Positions 15,739 to 25,199 are shown, counted from the stretch's first letter. The stretch is DNA of 25,876 bases from Blattamonas nauphoetae (GCA_033064195.1 JARBJD010000652.1:1-25876), one strand, 5' to 3'. Program-made: numbers and translations. The notes: generated by a model from the sequence alone, not told the origin.

Positions 15739-18700
15739 TTATTCCATTTTGTAATCAGTTGCTTTCAGTCCATGAATGAATGGAGGACATGATTCATTTT
15801 CCATCACGATTGCCTTCAGATGTATTCCACTGAGACTGAGTTTCTGCTGTTGAATTTTCGCAATCTCAAATCCATTCGTGTCATCGTCAGAATGAACTCT
15901 TCTAGTCTGAAAGTTCAGTGTTGTAGTCACTGTTTTTTCTCCATTCAGGCACTTCACATAGTCGTCACTTTTTTATTTTTGTTTTCTTCAGAGACACTCC
16001 TTTGATCTTGCATTTCTCATCGAGAGAGTAACACTTTGGTGCAAGACAGATCATCTGCTCACCTTCCTTTTCAATTGCTAATCCCAACGGTTTCTTCTCA
16101 TCATCAACTCCCTTTTCAGGATTTGGAAACCATTCATATTTGTGGGTATCATAGAATTCCTTGTCAGCAATAACATGTTCAAATTGTTGATGAATTCCAG
16201 CATTTGGATCCCCTGAGATTGCCCAGTAAGCAGAGTCAGTGTCTCCCTCACAGAAGTGAATCTTGTTCATGTCTAGGCATTTGTACATGAAGATATAAAT
16301 GAAATTCAGATACCAGAACTTGGCATTGTCGAGTGTGAATACTGCTTCCTGCAGACATGTTTTGCATGATGCTTTCTCTCTGTCTTCAATCACAATGTAG
16401 TTGTCATCATTGATCTCTCTTGTCGCCACAAATCCTTTCATCATTTGTTTCAAGTATGTTCTCTTCTCATTGCAGATTGTGATTGAGTTGTACTTCTCAG
16501 TGTTCATTCCATCGAATCCGTAGCTTCCATTCAAGTTGGTCTTACAGAACTGTTCCTTTCCTTTGTTTCCAACCTTCATTGCTTCAATTCGATCATTCAT
16601 AAATGAAGTCACAAATGGTTCAAATCCAGCATGTCTCGAGAATACCATCACACTCTTAATGTCATCAATAATGAAGTGGCAATAGTCGATGAAGAACCAC
16701 AGATAGTATGTCGAAAAGAACATATACTGATCGTGTGTGCTCAAGAGTTGAGTGAGTTTTCTTTGTTTGTCGTCAGTCTTCAATCCATGTTTCTTCATCA
16801 ACGAATATGTCTTTTCTCCAATGTTTTCTTCTGTCGTATTGACAACAATGTTTCTGAAGATTGGTGGGAAGTTATTGAAATCATTTATATACTTTTCATC
16901 GATGTGGCCTTTCAGTTCTGCAACGAATAGTGTCTTCTGATTCTTGTTCTCGATGATCTCCCGACATTCTTTATCTCCTGTTGCTGTGTACAGACATCTT
17001 CCTGGCATGTACATTCTGTGTTTCGTGTATGGATTGTTCTTGTTCTTGATTGATGAGAATGCACTTGGATAAAGTGAATTAAAATCAACACCACAGACAT
17101 GAGTCATGATGTGTTCTGTATCTGTAGATTTGACAACACCATCTTCAAATGAGAAGTGATTGATTGGTGTCACGTCTTTGATGTTCTGTCTATGTTGAAC
17201 ATTCGATAATCCACCAGTCACTGCTGCTCTCAGTTTGTGATATGTTTGCTCATGTGTCAGAGTCATCGGCAATGATTTCCAGATGCAATACTTCTTGAGT
17301 TGGATTCTTAATCGTGTGAGATGTTCATCTTTGTCTGACTTGTAGGTGTTGCAGTAGTCACATCATATCTTTACGTTCTCTTTTGAATGTCCTTTCGAAT
17401 TGTCGATTCTATCCAATGTTGGTCGAACTGCTTGTGAGAAGTGGCACTTGCAGATATAACAAACTTTCTTGCACTGTTGAACAAACCACTCATAGTCTGC
17501 TTCATTGATGTTTTTGTTAGTATTGCGATGAGCTTTCTGGTCTTGATACATATATCCTTCAACTTTGTACTTCCAGTATTGTTTGGTGATTTTTATTTCA
17601 CCAGATTGATCCACTCCATTGAAATCATCGTCGATATCAAAGTCCTTGTAGGCACATGCATACTTGATTGCAGAAGCATTGGCTGACAATGAGAGATTGT
17701 GCAACATGTCCACTTTGTACTGGAAGTTCAGATCAATGAGATTATCCAATGGTGCAATCATACATTCGACGTCTCTGATGTTGTAGAACTTGAGGTATTC
17801 CCATCGATTCTTGAATCCTTGTTTGTTCCAATCATCAAGGTACATTTGGTAATCACTGTCAGACATTTCACTATTGGTCAGACTGGAGTAGAATTCATCC
17901 TTGGAAAATGGTTCTTGTTTGCTCAATACTGAATCATAGTCTGATGAATCAAATGATTCGTAAGCGAAGAATGATTTCTGGAGAGTCGTCTTTCCACCAA
18001 AGGCTTTCACTGCATTATCCAATGTCATTGGTCCTGTGTATGACATCATGTCGATGAATCGAAGAACTTGCTGTGTTTTCTCGTGTCTGATCAATACTTG
18101 TTTGTACTTCGTTGTTGATCCAAGGAAGCTCACGACTTTCCAATCCTTGTCAACGAGATCACGGAATATGAGATTGATGTCGAATCTTGAACTGTTGAAT
18201 CCAATGATACTGACTTCATTTTGTGAGGGAATCTCTGGATCGTCATACAGGTTGTTCTCTCGAACTGTCTCAGCATGTTTGAAGAGCTGTCTGATCCATT
18301 GTTTCACGAAGTCCTTTCCATCTCGAAGATCAAAATAGATTGACTTCACTCCTGATTATGTTTTGATTGCTGATGCAACAGAGAGAGGCTTCAAGTGTGA
18401 GATTAATTGTGTATTGTCATCAGAGAACAAGTTGTCAAGAATGAGATCTTCCATCGTTTCAAAGTCATAAGTGATGTAGTATTGTGTTGGTTTGAATTCG
18501 TTTTGTCTCTTGTGTGCCATCGAAAATTCGTTCGTCCTGTTGGTGAGGATTTGTGGAACGTAGGGTCTTGGTGTTTTATCAAGAGCGATCTTTTTCACGT
18601 GTTTACCATCAAGTTCTTTACACTCAGCAAGATGCTTCTCATAATCTCTGCTGTAGTTTTTATTCCTCACTTGGAATCCTCTTGATTGACAATATGGACA

Positions 18701-20121
18701 GAGTTTGTATCCAGTGAGTTTTTCAGGATCGGAAATGAACATTACGTGAACAAGAGTTGCAGTGAGTGGAATCATGAGTATTGGAACAACTAATGCATCA
18801 TCATTTTCGTTGACATACGATTGGCTTAGAAAATATGTCTTCTTGTCCTCATCGTATTCATAAATGTGAACTGTGATGTTTAGTATTTTCATTGTTTCTT
18901 CCATGTCTGATGCAATATCAAATCCGGGATATTGTTGTAGATATGGTGTTAATTGATGTGATGTGAGATGGGTGAGATTCTTGCAGACTGCAAACAGTCG
19001 GTGTGCTTCAGCATTTCTGGTTTTCGGCGGAATTTTATTCCCTAGTGTGTCTGGAAGTGTTTTGTGAGAAACAGCTTGAAAGAAACAGATGTTGTAAGGT
19101 GAATCAACGTATTTTATGTTGTGTTTTTTATGTGTTCTGTAAGAATGGCGTTCGCTTTTCCAGCAACTGGGAATCTGTAAACAGCAACCAGAATTGAATG
19201 AAAAGCAATGAACATTGTCTTTGTATCCATCAGTGTTCTCTCTTGTGATTCTTTGATAAGATTGATTGCATATTTTGAATACTCATTGATGTCTGCTTCA
19301 CTTCGAATCACTGTTGGAAAGCTCTTTGATGTGTTCTCCAGTTCTGGTCTAAAATCCTTGTATGTAGTCTCATCTCTGTCTTTTCTTTCAACGATCTTAC
19401 CGAAGTCAATGCTGATCTTGAATTGATGATCCTTTTCTTTTTCATACACTGCTTTGATGAAGGTTATGATTTCCTCAACGTTCTTCAGATGATTGTGGAA
19501 GGACAACTGATATGGCTTTCCATTGTCACTAACTTTCTCGATCTCATTCTTTTTGAATTTCCTTCGTGCATTCGTCAGACATTCATTAAAGGCAAGTTTG
19601 TTTCGTGGTTCAGCAAGTAATATGCATTCTTCAAAACCATCAAATTCCTTTTCTTTTCTTGATTCCATTTGTTCATTTTTCTTTTGAATGATCAACAGAT
19701 TCTTCATCCAGTGATCCATCAGTTTCTCTTCAATCGACTTCAGTTTTCTTATGATCTTGAACACTTGCTTTTTCAATTCAGTTTCGTTCACTCTTGGATT
19801 TGCTTTCATATTTTGGATACTTGCTTTCATTTCTTCATCAATCCTTTTTTGTTCATGCTGATCTTCAGACGCCATCAGTTGTTGGTTTTCAATTTTGTTC
19901 AGAAATGTTGAAAGAGAATCGTCAGGAGATGACTCTAGATATCCGACTTCTGGATTCCGAAGCATAGACATGAGATATGAGTTCTGATGTGCGTAGTTTC
20001 TGCTGTTCGGATCATAGCTGCGATCACGACCATATTTATCCTTGAATTCAAAGGTGGTGTTGGGAAATAGTTGTTTGAGTTTTGTGATGGCAGATACTAC
20101 AGAGTTCAAAGGAGTTTGCAT
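15739..20121 (-). pseudogene. Protein-primed type B-family DNA polymerase (pPolB), broken
   Basis: About 4.4 kb, the usual size of a Polinton polymerase gene, starting MQTPLNSVVSAITKLKQLFP at 20121. Seen in order: a long charged, helical N-terminal region (to about 19110) with no family motif, where a terminal-protein function would lie; CPYCQSRGF near 18690; ExoI YDFETME near 18465; ExoII NSSRFDINL near 18190; ExoIII YNIRDVECM near 17780; an HNH-like cysteine segment near 17345-17475; motif A VDFNSLYPS near 17080; motif B LNGSYGF near 16525; motif C GDTDSAYW near 16240; and the C-terminal KLSLSGIHLKAIV near 15840. The polymerase would copy the linear element and proofread. It is broken in about five places. 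The gene order PolB-integrase, both on the minus strand, is natural for this element. Confidence 0.88.
17340..17480 (-). other. HNH/endonuclease VII-like zinc segment inside polymerase
   Basis: Between the exonuclease and palm parts the minus strand codes for a first cysteine pair (VCYICKCHF), then RPTLDRIDNSKGHSKENV, and a second pair with the CDYCNTYKSD pattern. The order CxxC, LDRIDN..GH..xN, CxxCN is that of HNH-fold nucleases (recombination endonuclease VII style). Other Polinton-type polymerases carry a comparable cysteine/histidine segment at this point. Whether it cuts DNA or only binds zinc cannot be told. Confidence 0.6.
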
Positions 20122-20180
20122 TTTAAACAGATTAAAAAAACAAAAAAGAAAAAAAGTTTAGCGTTTATTCTGTGTTGTTG
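20122..20180 (-). promoter_or_regulatory. Polymerase promoter region, second motif class
   Basis: On the minus strand AGAATAAACGCTAAAC, then a long T-run, then AATCTGTTTAAA, then the ATG. The AATAAACGYTAAAC block about 45 bases upstream recurs before the right-end modules near 24220 and 24615, and in weaker form near 24810, but not before the capsid-side genes. Confidence 0.5.
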
Positions 20181-20269
20181 GGAAATTACTAGAACTGCAT
20201 CAATACCCAAAATTCTTGTGATATGACAGCAACGAGCAAAGAACAAATAACAGATGCGATTTTTGAATA

Positions 20270-22284
20270 CAGTCTGGCTCAAACCCGCCCACGCGGCTCT
20301 AACCCGCCCCGCGTTTGGAGATGAAAATGGGATCGATCGTGAAAATGAAAGTTTTCACTATTAACACATTGATTTTTAAATTCTTTCTCAATTCACCGTT
20401 CTCACATCATTTACAGATAGATTTACAAATATTTCTCAAACAGAACACCGATAACGAATGATAAATGTTGGTGAGTGACTGATCAAATTTGTCGGAATTT
20501 TTGGTGAGGTGAGAGAATTTAGGAACTATCATCGTCTCTATCCATATGTCGAGACATTTTACGCTTGTTGTTGATGGAGTTGTCAGCGGCAAAGTTGTTT
20601 GTATGTACTTTTCGGAGTTTTCTGCGATTCATCACTTTGTCGAGATTCTTTTCGTGTCGAATGAGTTCGTTTAATCTTTTGGGACAGGGACAGGTTGATC
20701 AGATGATGAGGAAGTATTTTGAGGAGCCATATTGAGAACGGTTCCATAGTGAGAGACAGCTGACATGATTTGAGTGTCCTTCACAACCTCCGAGTAAATT
20801 GGAATTGGCTCTTCTTTTGGCAGATACTTCTTGTGGAATTGTCGTAAAACGACATTGGGATCGAATGGGACGAGACCTGTCTCTCGGAAAGACGATAGAA
20901 TGGTTTCAGGGTTGGAAGCACTGTGAACGGCGGAGACGAGTGCTGGATACATGGCTTTCCGATATTCAGAGGAAGTAGTGTGAGACTCAGAGATGAATGA
21001 GTCGTTGAGTGTGCGTTTGAAATTGGAAAAACGAATCTGTCGCAAGGTTGGAGAAGTGATGTTGTGTGTGGGGAGTCTGAGAAGCACAATATTGAATGAA
21101 TCTGCAAGTCTGTGAAGTCTAACATCATTTCTAGACTGATGCCCGTCGAACAGAACGAGGGATTTCGCATTCGGCGGGTTTTCTCTCTTCTTGCAACAAT
21201 CTCTGGGAAGATCGATTTTTCCATGATCTCAACGAAAAGATCGGACGTCATCCATCCACTTTCAGTGTAATGCATCTGCATGTTGTGGGTTTCGATTCCA
21301 CGGAATTCTGTCGCTGGCGTCTTCTTCGGCCACAAGATATGGGACTTGAGGATCGATCCATCAGCACACACAGAAATCAGTATGCTTGCGTTTTGACTCG
21401 TTTCGCTTTGTTTATCACAGGTGGAGGGAGAGATGAGTCATGGACGCTGAAAGCGAATGAGTGATTGTCAATTCTGAGAGGACTCGTCCATGTTGAAAAT
21501 GTTGCGGGTTTTGATTTTGAATTGTTTTGTGGTGTTTTCAAAAGATTAAACCACGCACAAATATTTGAAACAGACAAAGCGGAAATTCTTTCAGGTTCCA
21601 TAATTGTTACTGGCGAGGCTGAGAGAGAATCTGTGCGTTTGATGAAGGATCGGATGTACGATCTGTTCAGTGTAGGTGACTTCACCTCGTCTTTTACGTA
21701 AGAGGATTGTATCTCGCGTGCCTATGAGTAAAATAGAGAAAATTGAAAACATACAGGTTGGATTAAAGATGCAATTGGAACTTTTTGTTCCCTTCCCTTT
21801 CTTTTTGCTATTTCTGCCAATTCATGCTCGGCATCTTCACACAAGTAATGAGGGCGTCCTGCCCGTTGAATTGGACGATTTTCGCGAATTGCCTTGACAG
21901 CTCTTTTACAGCGTCGTATGATGCGTCACATATCTGGGCGCAGTCCTTCTTCGTGGCGCCGGTATTGAGGTGTAAATGTGCCGCCTTTTCGACTGGATTC
22001 GTCATAGAGCGGTATTCAACCGTCCCCAGCTCACGATGAAGTGTCGTTCTGTCAGAATCTGATTTCATGAAAACTGTGGGGTTGATCAACGACGATTTTA
22101 AAGTATGCCGATGAATTCGTCAATATGAAACAACATTTCTTGATTATTAGTTTCGAAAAATGTGAGATTCAAAATAATAGGTGAAAGGTGGAAGAAAAGG
22201 AAAAAGTGAAAATGCCTTGTGGTTCAGTGTTCCTGATGGCGCATGGGCGGGTTTGAGCCACGTGGGCGGGTTAGAACCAGACTG
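20270..22284 (-). mobile_element. Pogo/Tigger-like DNA transposon with TA target duplication
   Basis: A 2,015-bp element bounded by TA on both sides (20268-20269 and 22285-22286). The left end reads CAGTCTGGCTCAAACCCGCC and the right end, reverse-complemented, CAGTCTGGTTCTAACCCGCC. Each end holds two tandem copies of GGYTCWAACCCGCCC separated by ACGY, giving inverted repeats of about 40 bp. TA duplication and ends starting CAG are as in the Tc1/mariner/pogo superfamily. It carries a decayed DDE_1 transposase (20671-22089, minus). It inserted within the Polinton's right part, upstream of the polymerase. Confidence 0.85.
20671..22089 (-). pseudogene. DDE_1 (pogo/Tigger) transposase, frameshifted
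   Basis: Minus strand, in three frames, so not translatable as one product. The N-terminal piece (22089-21808) has an HTH-like stretch NTGATKKDCAQICDASYDAV. The DDE region shows the first aspartate in FNMDESSQN near 21490, then LISVCADGSILKSHILW and SGWMTSDLFVEIMEKSIFP, the second aspartate in LVLFDGHQSRND near 21145, and the third in HTTSLLQPCDRF near 21045. The C-terminus has ILSSFRETGLVPFDPNVVL and a Ser/Pro tail. Frame changes occur between about 21800 and 21690, near 21490-21370 and near 21060, and introns could explain some. All three acidic residues survive, so decay is recent. Length is near the family norm of about 480 residues. Confidence 0.75.
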
Positions 22285-22290
22285 TAACTA

Positions 22291-22654
22291 TTGACTGTCC
22301 AAAAGTGGCCCAGGTGGCCTAGGTGGATCGTGAAATCAAATTGGTTTTTATTTTGGCAGGTCCACAGGTCCACAAGTCCACAAGTCCACAGGAGCTCAGA
22401 ATTGATCTTAAATTGATGATTCTATACAGCAGTTCTCTTCTGTTTTATTAATGACCTAAGACAAATGGAGATAATTGTAGCATCAAAATAGAAAGTCCAC
22501 AATACATATAATTGATGTAATATGACAGCTTTGAGCACAAAGAAAACCCATAAATCACAGTTTATATTTTTCTAACTAGATTGTGGACCTGTGGACCTCC
22601 AAAAATAAAACCAATTTGATTTCGCGATCCATCTAGGCCACCTAGGCCAGTCAA
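22291..22654. mobile_element. MITE-like element with about 80-100 bp inverted arms
   Basis: The left arm (22291-22390) reads TTGACTG..., GGCCTAGGTGGATCG, AATTGGTTTTTATTTTGG and then repeats of GGTCCACA. The right arm (22575-22654) is its inverted counterpart: TGTGGACCTGTGGACCTCC, AAAATAAAACCAATTTGAT, CGATCCATCTAGGCCACC and CAGTCAA. There is no coding sequence between the arms. The arms start four bases from the TA used by the pogo-like element, so the latter landed next to it. Target duplication is not clear. Confidence 0.6.
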
Positions 22655-22854
22655 TCGCCATTGGAATATAGCAATGAATTCCAACACTAATTAAAAGATC
22701 ACAAAGAACAGAATAATGTAATATGACAGCTTTGAGCATAGAATCAATGAGAGTTTTTATTTCTAACTAGATTGTGGACCTGTGGACCTGTGGACCTCCA
22801 AAATAAAACCAATTTTATTTCGCGATCCACCTAGGCCACCTAGGCCAGTCAATC
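22655..22854. repeat. Direct repeat of the MITE right half, about 200-bp period
   Basis: A second copy of the stretch TGTAATATGACAGCTTTGAG ... CTAACTAGATTGTGGACC ... CCTAGGCCACCTAGGCCAG follows the first at 198-201 bases (22516 to 22717; 22650 to 22848). The flanks after each copy also match (CAATCGCCATTGGAATA versus CAATCGTCTTTGGAATC). A weaker TGATATGACAGCAACGAGCA lies near 20219, before the pogo-like insertion. Confidence 0.65.
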
Positions 22855-23060
22855 GTCTTTGGAATCCACCATTGAAATCCAACACCTATTCAACAACCAC
22901 AACATCCACCATAGTCAATGTCATAATCCTTTTTGTCTCTCAGTTATTCTTGTTCATGCAGTGTGTGCAAAATAAATGGTCAACTTATTCCTCAACTTTA
23001 GAGCTGTTTGTTTTGCCTCTTAGGTGTGGTTTCTCTTTGCTTTAAACCATTCATCAAGTC
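22855..23060. other. Spacer, nothing recognised
   Basis: AT-rich spacer between the repeats and the end of right module A. No motif is seen apart from AATAAA-like words. Confidence 0.35.
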
Positions 23061-24189
23061 TCACTTTGTAAACTTTCTCTTCTCCAATAACCCGATAGTG
23101 AAAGGAACCATTACTTTCTGGTACTCACCAACGAGCTCACAATTGTATTTTCTCAATTCGTTTTCCACAAATGATTGAGTGTAGTGTTTGCGCTTCTTCT
23201 CGTGTGTTCTTGCTCCTTTCATCCAGTCTGATGGTTTAATCCTCCATTCAACTCCTTCATGAAGATATCTCACTACCGACTCCGATCGTCAGGCTTCTGA
23301 TTTGATCCCAGTGATCCCAGTCGGATCTGATCCCACTAAATACCTACAATACCATTTCGTTTCTTTCATTTCAAAAAGTCTTCTTATATATGATATTTGA
23401 ATGGAAAAAAGTAAAAGGAAAATGGTCACTTCATAGATCATGAAAATGCAAACTTTTGGTGCTGCTGTTTCAGTTTGTTCTACAACAATAATTATAAAAA
23501 CAATTCGATAATGCGTTATTATGTCTTCTTTGATGGTTTTTCTCACTGACTAAAGTCAATGAAGGGAATACATCGAAAAAGAAGTGTTGGTGATTGTGAT
23601 CGTGCGTGTTTTGGGAAATAAGAGCTGTCTGAAATATTGAAGAGCATTATGTGAAAACAAGTGGGTGAACATGATTAATGAAGTGATAATGAGAAAATCT
23701 CAAAGGAAGAGTTGAAATTTGATCTCAGTCAAATTTAGATTTGAATTTTGATGGGAGATGATAATGAGACTCGATGAATCTCAAAGGAAATGAGAGTTTG
23801 AAATTTGATCTCAGTCATCAAATTTAGGCACTGACATCAATTGATCCCAGTTTTACCTATTTTGATGGGACTACTCAGATGCCTGCCGATCGTTTGTATT
23901 CATCAACAAGTTCACAATTCTCACTGTGCAGGGACTCGATGAATTTCTCTTTCGTGCAACAGTCATCGAATCGATGATACAGAGTGGGATTGAGATGTGG
24001 TCGTGCTCCTTTAACGAATGATGTGATGTATACTTGATAAATGTCATCTGGTTTTCTTCAGTTGCATATTCAAAGTTCCTGTGTCAGATACGATGTTCCA
24101 CGACGATTCAGAACAGGCTCAGTAATCAGAATTAAGTGTTCATTATTTAAGATGTCAATTGGTTTGCTTGGTGTTAAGAGGTTTGTCAT
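23061..24189 (-). pseudogene. Right module A, split by an hAT-type insertion
   Basis: Inverted relative of 4518-4798. It starts MTNLLTPSKPIDILNN at 24189, behind a T-rich motif (TTTTTATTTTTCAATTTTTA) and AATAAACGTTAAAC further upstream. The outer part (24189 to about 23890) shows YITSFVKGARPHLNP, HRFDDCCTKEKFIESLH and NCELVDEYKRS. The inner part (23061-23281) shows HEGVEWRIKPSDWMKGARTH and HYTQSFVENELRKYNCELV, then GEYQKVMVPF. So the module holds at least two related units of the pattern '..G.R.H....FxE.L...NCELVxEY'. The 596-bp element at 23290-23885 lies between them. It is broken beyond the insertion by at least one more break. Function is unknown. Confidence 0.6.
23290..23885. mobile_element. 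Non-autonomous hAT-type element, 8-bp target duplication
   Basis: A 596-bp insert flanked by CCGATCGT on both sides (23282-23289 and 23886-23893). Its ends are short inverted repeats: CAGGCTTCTGATTTGATCCC at the left and CAGGCATCTGAGTAGTCCCA at the right (reverse-complemented). Eight-base duplications and ends starting CAGG are hAT features. There is no transposase. Inside, a block of about 75 bases (GATAATGAG..TCTCAAAGGAA..GAAATTTGATCTCAGTC) occurs twice, near 23684 and 23760. GATCCCAGT words recur near both ends. Confidence 0.8.
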
Positions 24190-24236
24190 TTTATACTAAT
24201 TAAAAATTGAAAAATAAAAAAGTTTAACGTTTATTC
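24190..24236 (-). promoter_or_regulatory. Promoter region of right module A
   Basis: On the minus strand GAATAAACGTTAAACTTTTT, then TATTTTTCAATTTTTAATTA, then GTATAAAATG. It combines the AATAAACGYTAAAC block with the start-proximal T-rich motif. Confidence 0.5.
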
Positions 24237-24250
24237 TTGAAGTCCATGAA

Positions 24251-24588
24251 TTAAATAGAACAAAAGTAACCGAAGAGAAGAGCCTTCCACGTTCGTACGA
24301 GCTTCCTATAGACACCCCGATACTCCTTTGGGGATCGTTCTGTCGCGATCCTTCTTAATGACTGCTGCTGGCGAAGTCCTTGAAGGGTTAAGTCTTGGGT
24401 GGGCATGATTTACGGGCACATCTAAGTGCTGCCAACATGAACCCCAGGGACAATCTTTCGATCATCCGTCTCAATCCAACCTCCAAATCGTTCTGCGCAT
24501 CAGTCACCAGGGCACCATTTTGCCTGAGTATCTTGGAACATTACGTCGAGGGCTCTGCACTTGAACTTGTTCTGTAACTCCTCTTCAT
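24251..24588 (-). pseudogene. Right module B, inverted counterpart of 4799-5165
   Basis: Starts with ATG at 24588 (MKRSYRTSSSAEPST) behind GATTTTTAATTTGTAT. The inner part holds an open frame of 51 codons (24406-24251) beginning MPTQDLTLQGLRQQQSLRRI and ending KALLFGYFCSI, strongly basic. Nucleotide similarity to the left copy is high across most of the module. The 'IMPTQDLxLQGxR' phrase recalls the end of the histone fold of H3 (IMPKDIQLARRIR), but the match is short. It is broken. It could be a small basic DNA-binding protein (inference). Confidence 0.45.
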
Positions 24589-24975
24589 ATACAAATTAAA
24601 AATCAGAAAGTTAAAAAGTTTAACGTTTATTTTGGATCGCCCATATCTCAAGAACTACTGCTCAGATCACGCTGAAAACTTCAGAAATGAACTCAGGAGA
24701 TCAGGATTGACCTTGGAAGAGGTTTGTATGGTCATAGCTCAAAATTGGATTTTTCAAACTTTGTCTGGATCTCCTCTTCATATACAAATTAAAAAATCGA
24801 TAAAAATAAATCAGCGTTAATTTTGAGATCACCCATAACCCCGAAATACTTCTCAGATCACACGAAACACGTCGTATATAAACTCGTCAGACCGATACTA
24901 GGCTTGTCAGAACAATTTTGGATGATCGCAAAAATTAAGGTTAATTTGAAAAATTCATTTTTAATTACCTTATAT
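24578..24975. repeat. Two direct units of about 193 bp at the right end
   Basis: CTCCTCTTCATATACAAATT starts at 24578 and again at 24771. Within each unit matching blocks follow in order: AACGTTTATTTTGGATCGCC versus GCGTTAATTTTGAGATCACC, then CTGCTCAGATCACG versus CTTCTCAGATCACA. On the minus strand each unit carries the promoter-like block and a MKRS/MKRRSRQ start, so they look like duplicated leader regions of small genes. The right edge of the Polinton is probably at or soon after the second unit. Confidence 0.55.
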
Positions 24976-25125
24976 AGTGATGAAAAAAGTGAAAATTCAT
25001 ATTTGACCAAAACAATCCATGGATGGTCGGATGTATGGGAGGTTGTGCGTCATGCTGGTGCATTCTGGCGTGCCCTGCTCTGTGGACTTTGTGGACCTTC
25101 GCGAAGCTTAGGCTCTTTAGAGCCG
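24976..25125. other. Probable right junction
   Basis: No coding sequence is recognised. Contains repeated TGTGGACYTTGTGGACC and a small hairpin GGCTC TTTA GAGCC at 25111-25124. The Polinton edge should lie here or slightly left. Confidence 0.3.
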
Positions 25126-25199
25126 TTGTGGACCTGTGGACCTCCAAAATAAAACCAATTTGTTTTCGCGATCCACCTAGGCCACCTGGGTCAGTCAAT
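25126..25199. repeat. Solo arm of the MITE-like repeat
   Basis: Near-identical to the right arm at 22575-22654: TGTGGACCTGTGGACCTCCA, then AAATAAAACCAATTTG, CGATCCACCTAGGCCACC and CAGTCAAT. No inverted partner is found within 150 bases to its left. It lies outside, or at the very edge of, the Polinton, so the family is a dispersed host repeat rather than part of the element. Confidence 0.7.

Larger units (their letters stand above)
4470..24975. mobile_element. Polinton/Maverick element, decayed
   Basis: About 20.5 kb, or about 17.5 kb without its secondary insertions, within the usual 15-20 kb of the family. Diagnostic parts are the rve-type integrase (13805-15715), A32-like ATPase (12549-13508), B-family polymerase (15739-20121) and capsid genes (6596-10173). 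Extra parts are the S74 fibre gene and subterminal modules A and B in inverted orientation at both ends. Several genes are whole and several broken, with roughly fifteen breaks in all. A pogo-like element, MITE-like repeats and an hAT-type element lie inside. The outer edges are estimates: I found no exact long terminal inverted repeat or target duplication. Moderate age is inferred from the mix of open and broken frames. Confidence 0.85.

Noticed and set aside
5231-20121. Non-standard genetic code as explanation of interrupted genes
   Set aside because: Capsid, ATPase, integrase and three other genes read fully with the standard code, and broken genes change frame as well as stop.
15739-20121. 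Reading the polymerase region as spliced exons
   Set aside because: The breaks do not coincide with consistent GT...AG borders, and the rest of the element is intron-free. Decay is the simpler explanation.
22782-23045. Frame with DLWTSKIKPI and RDPPRPPRPVN, again at 25023-25214
   Set aside because: It is the translation of the dispersed MITE arm, not a conserved protein.
4470-24975. A simple long terminal inverted repeat defining exact Polinton ends
   Set aside because: The inverted similarity lies in internal modules with non-mirrored order. No exact terminal match or 5-6 bp target duplication could be found by eye.
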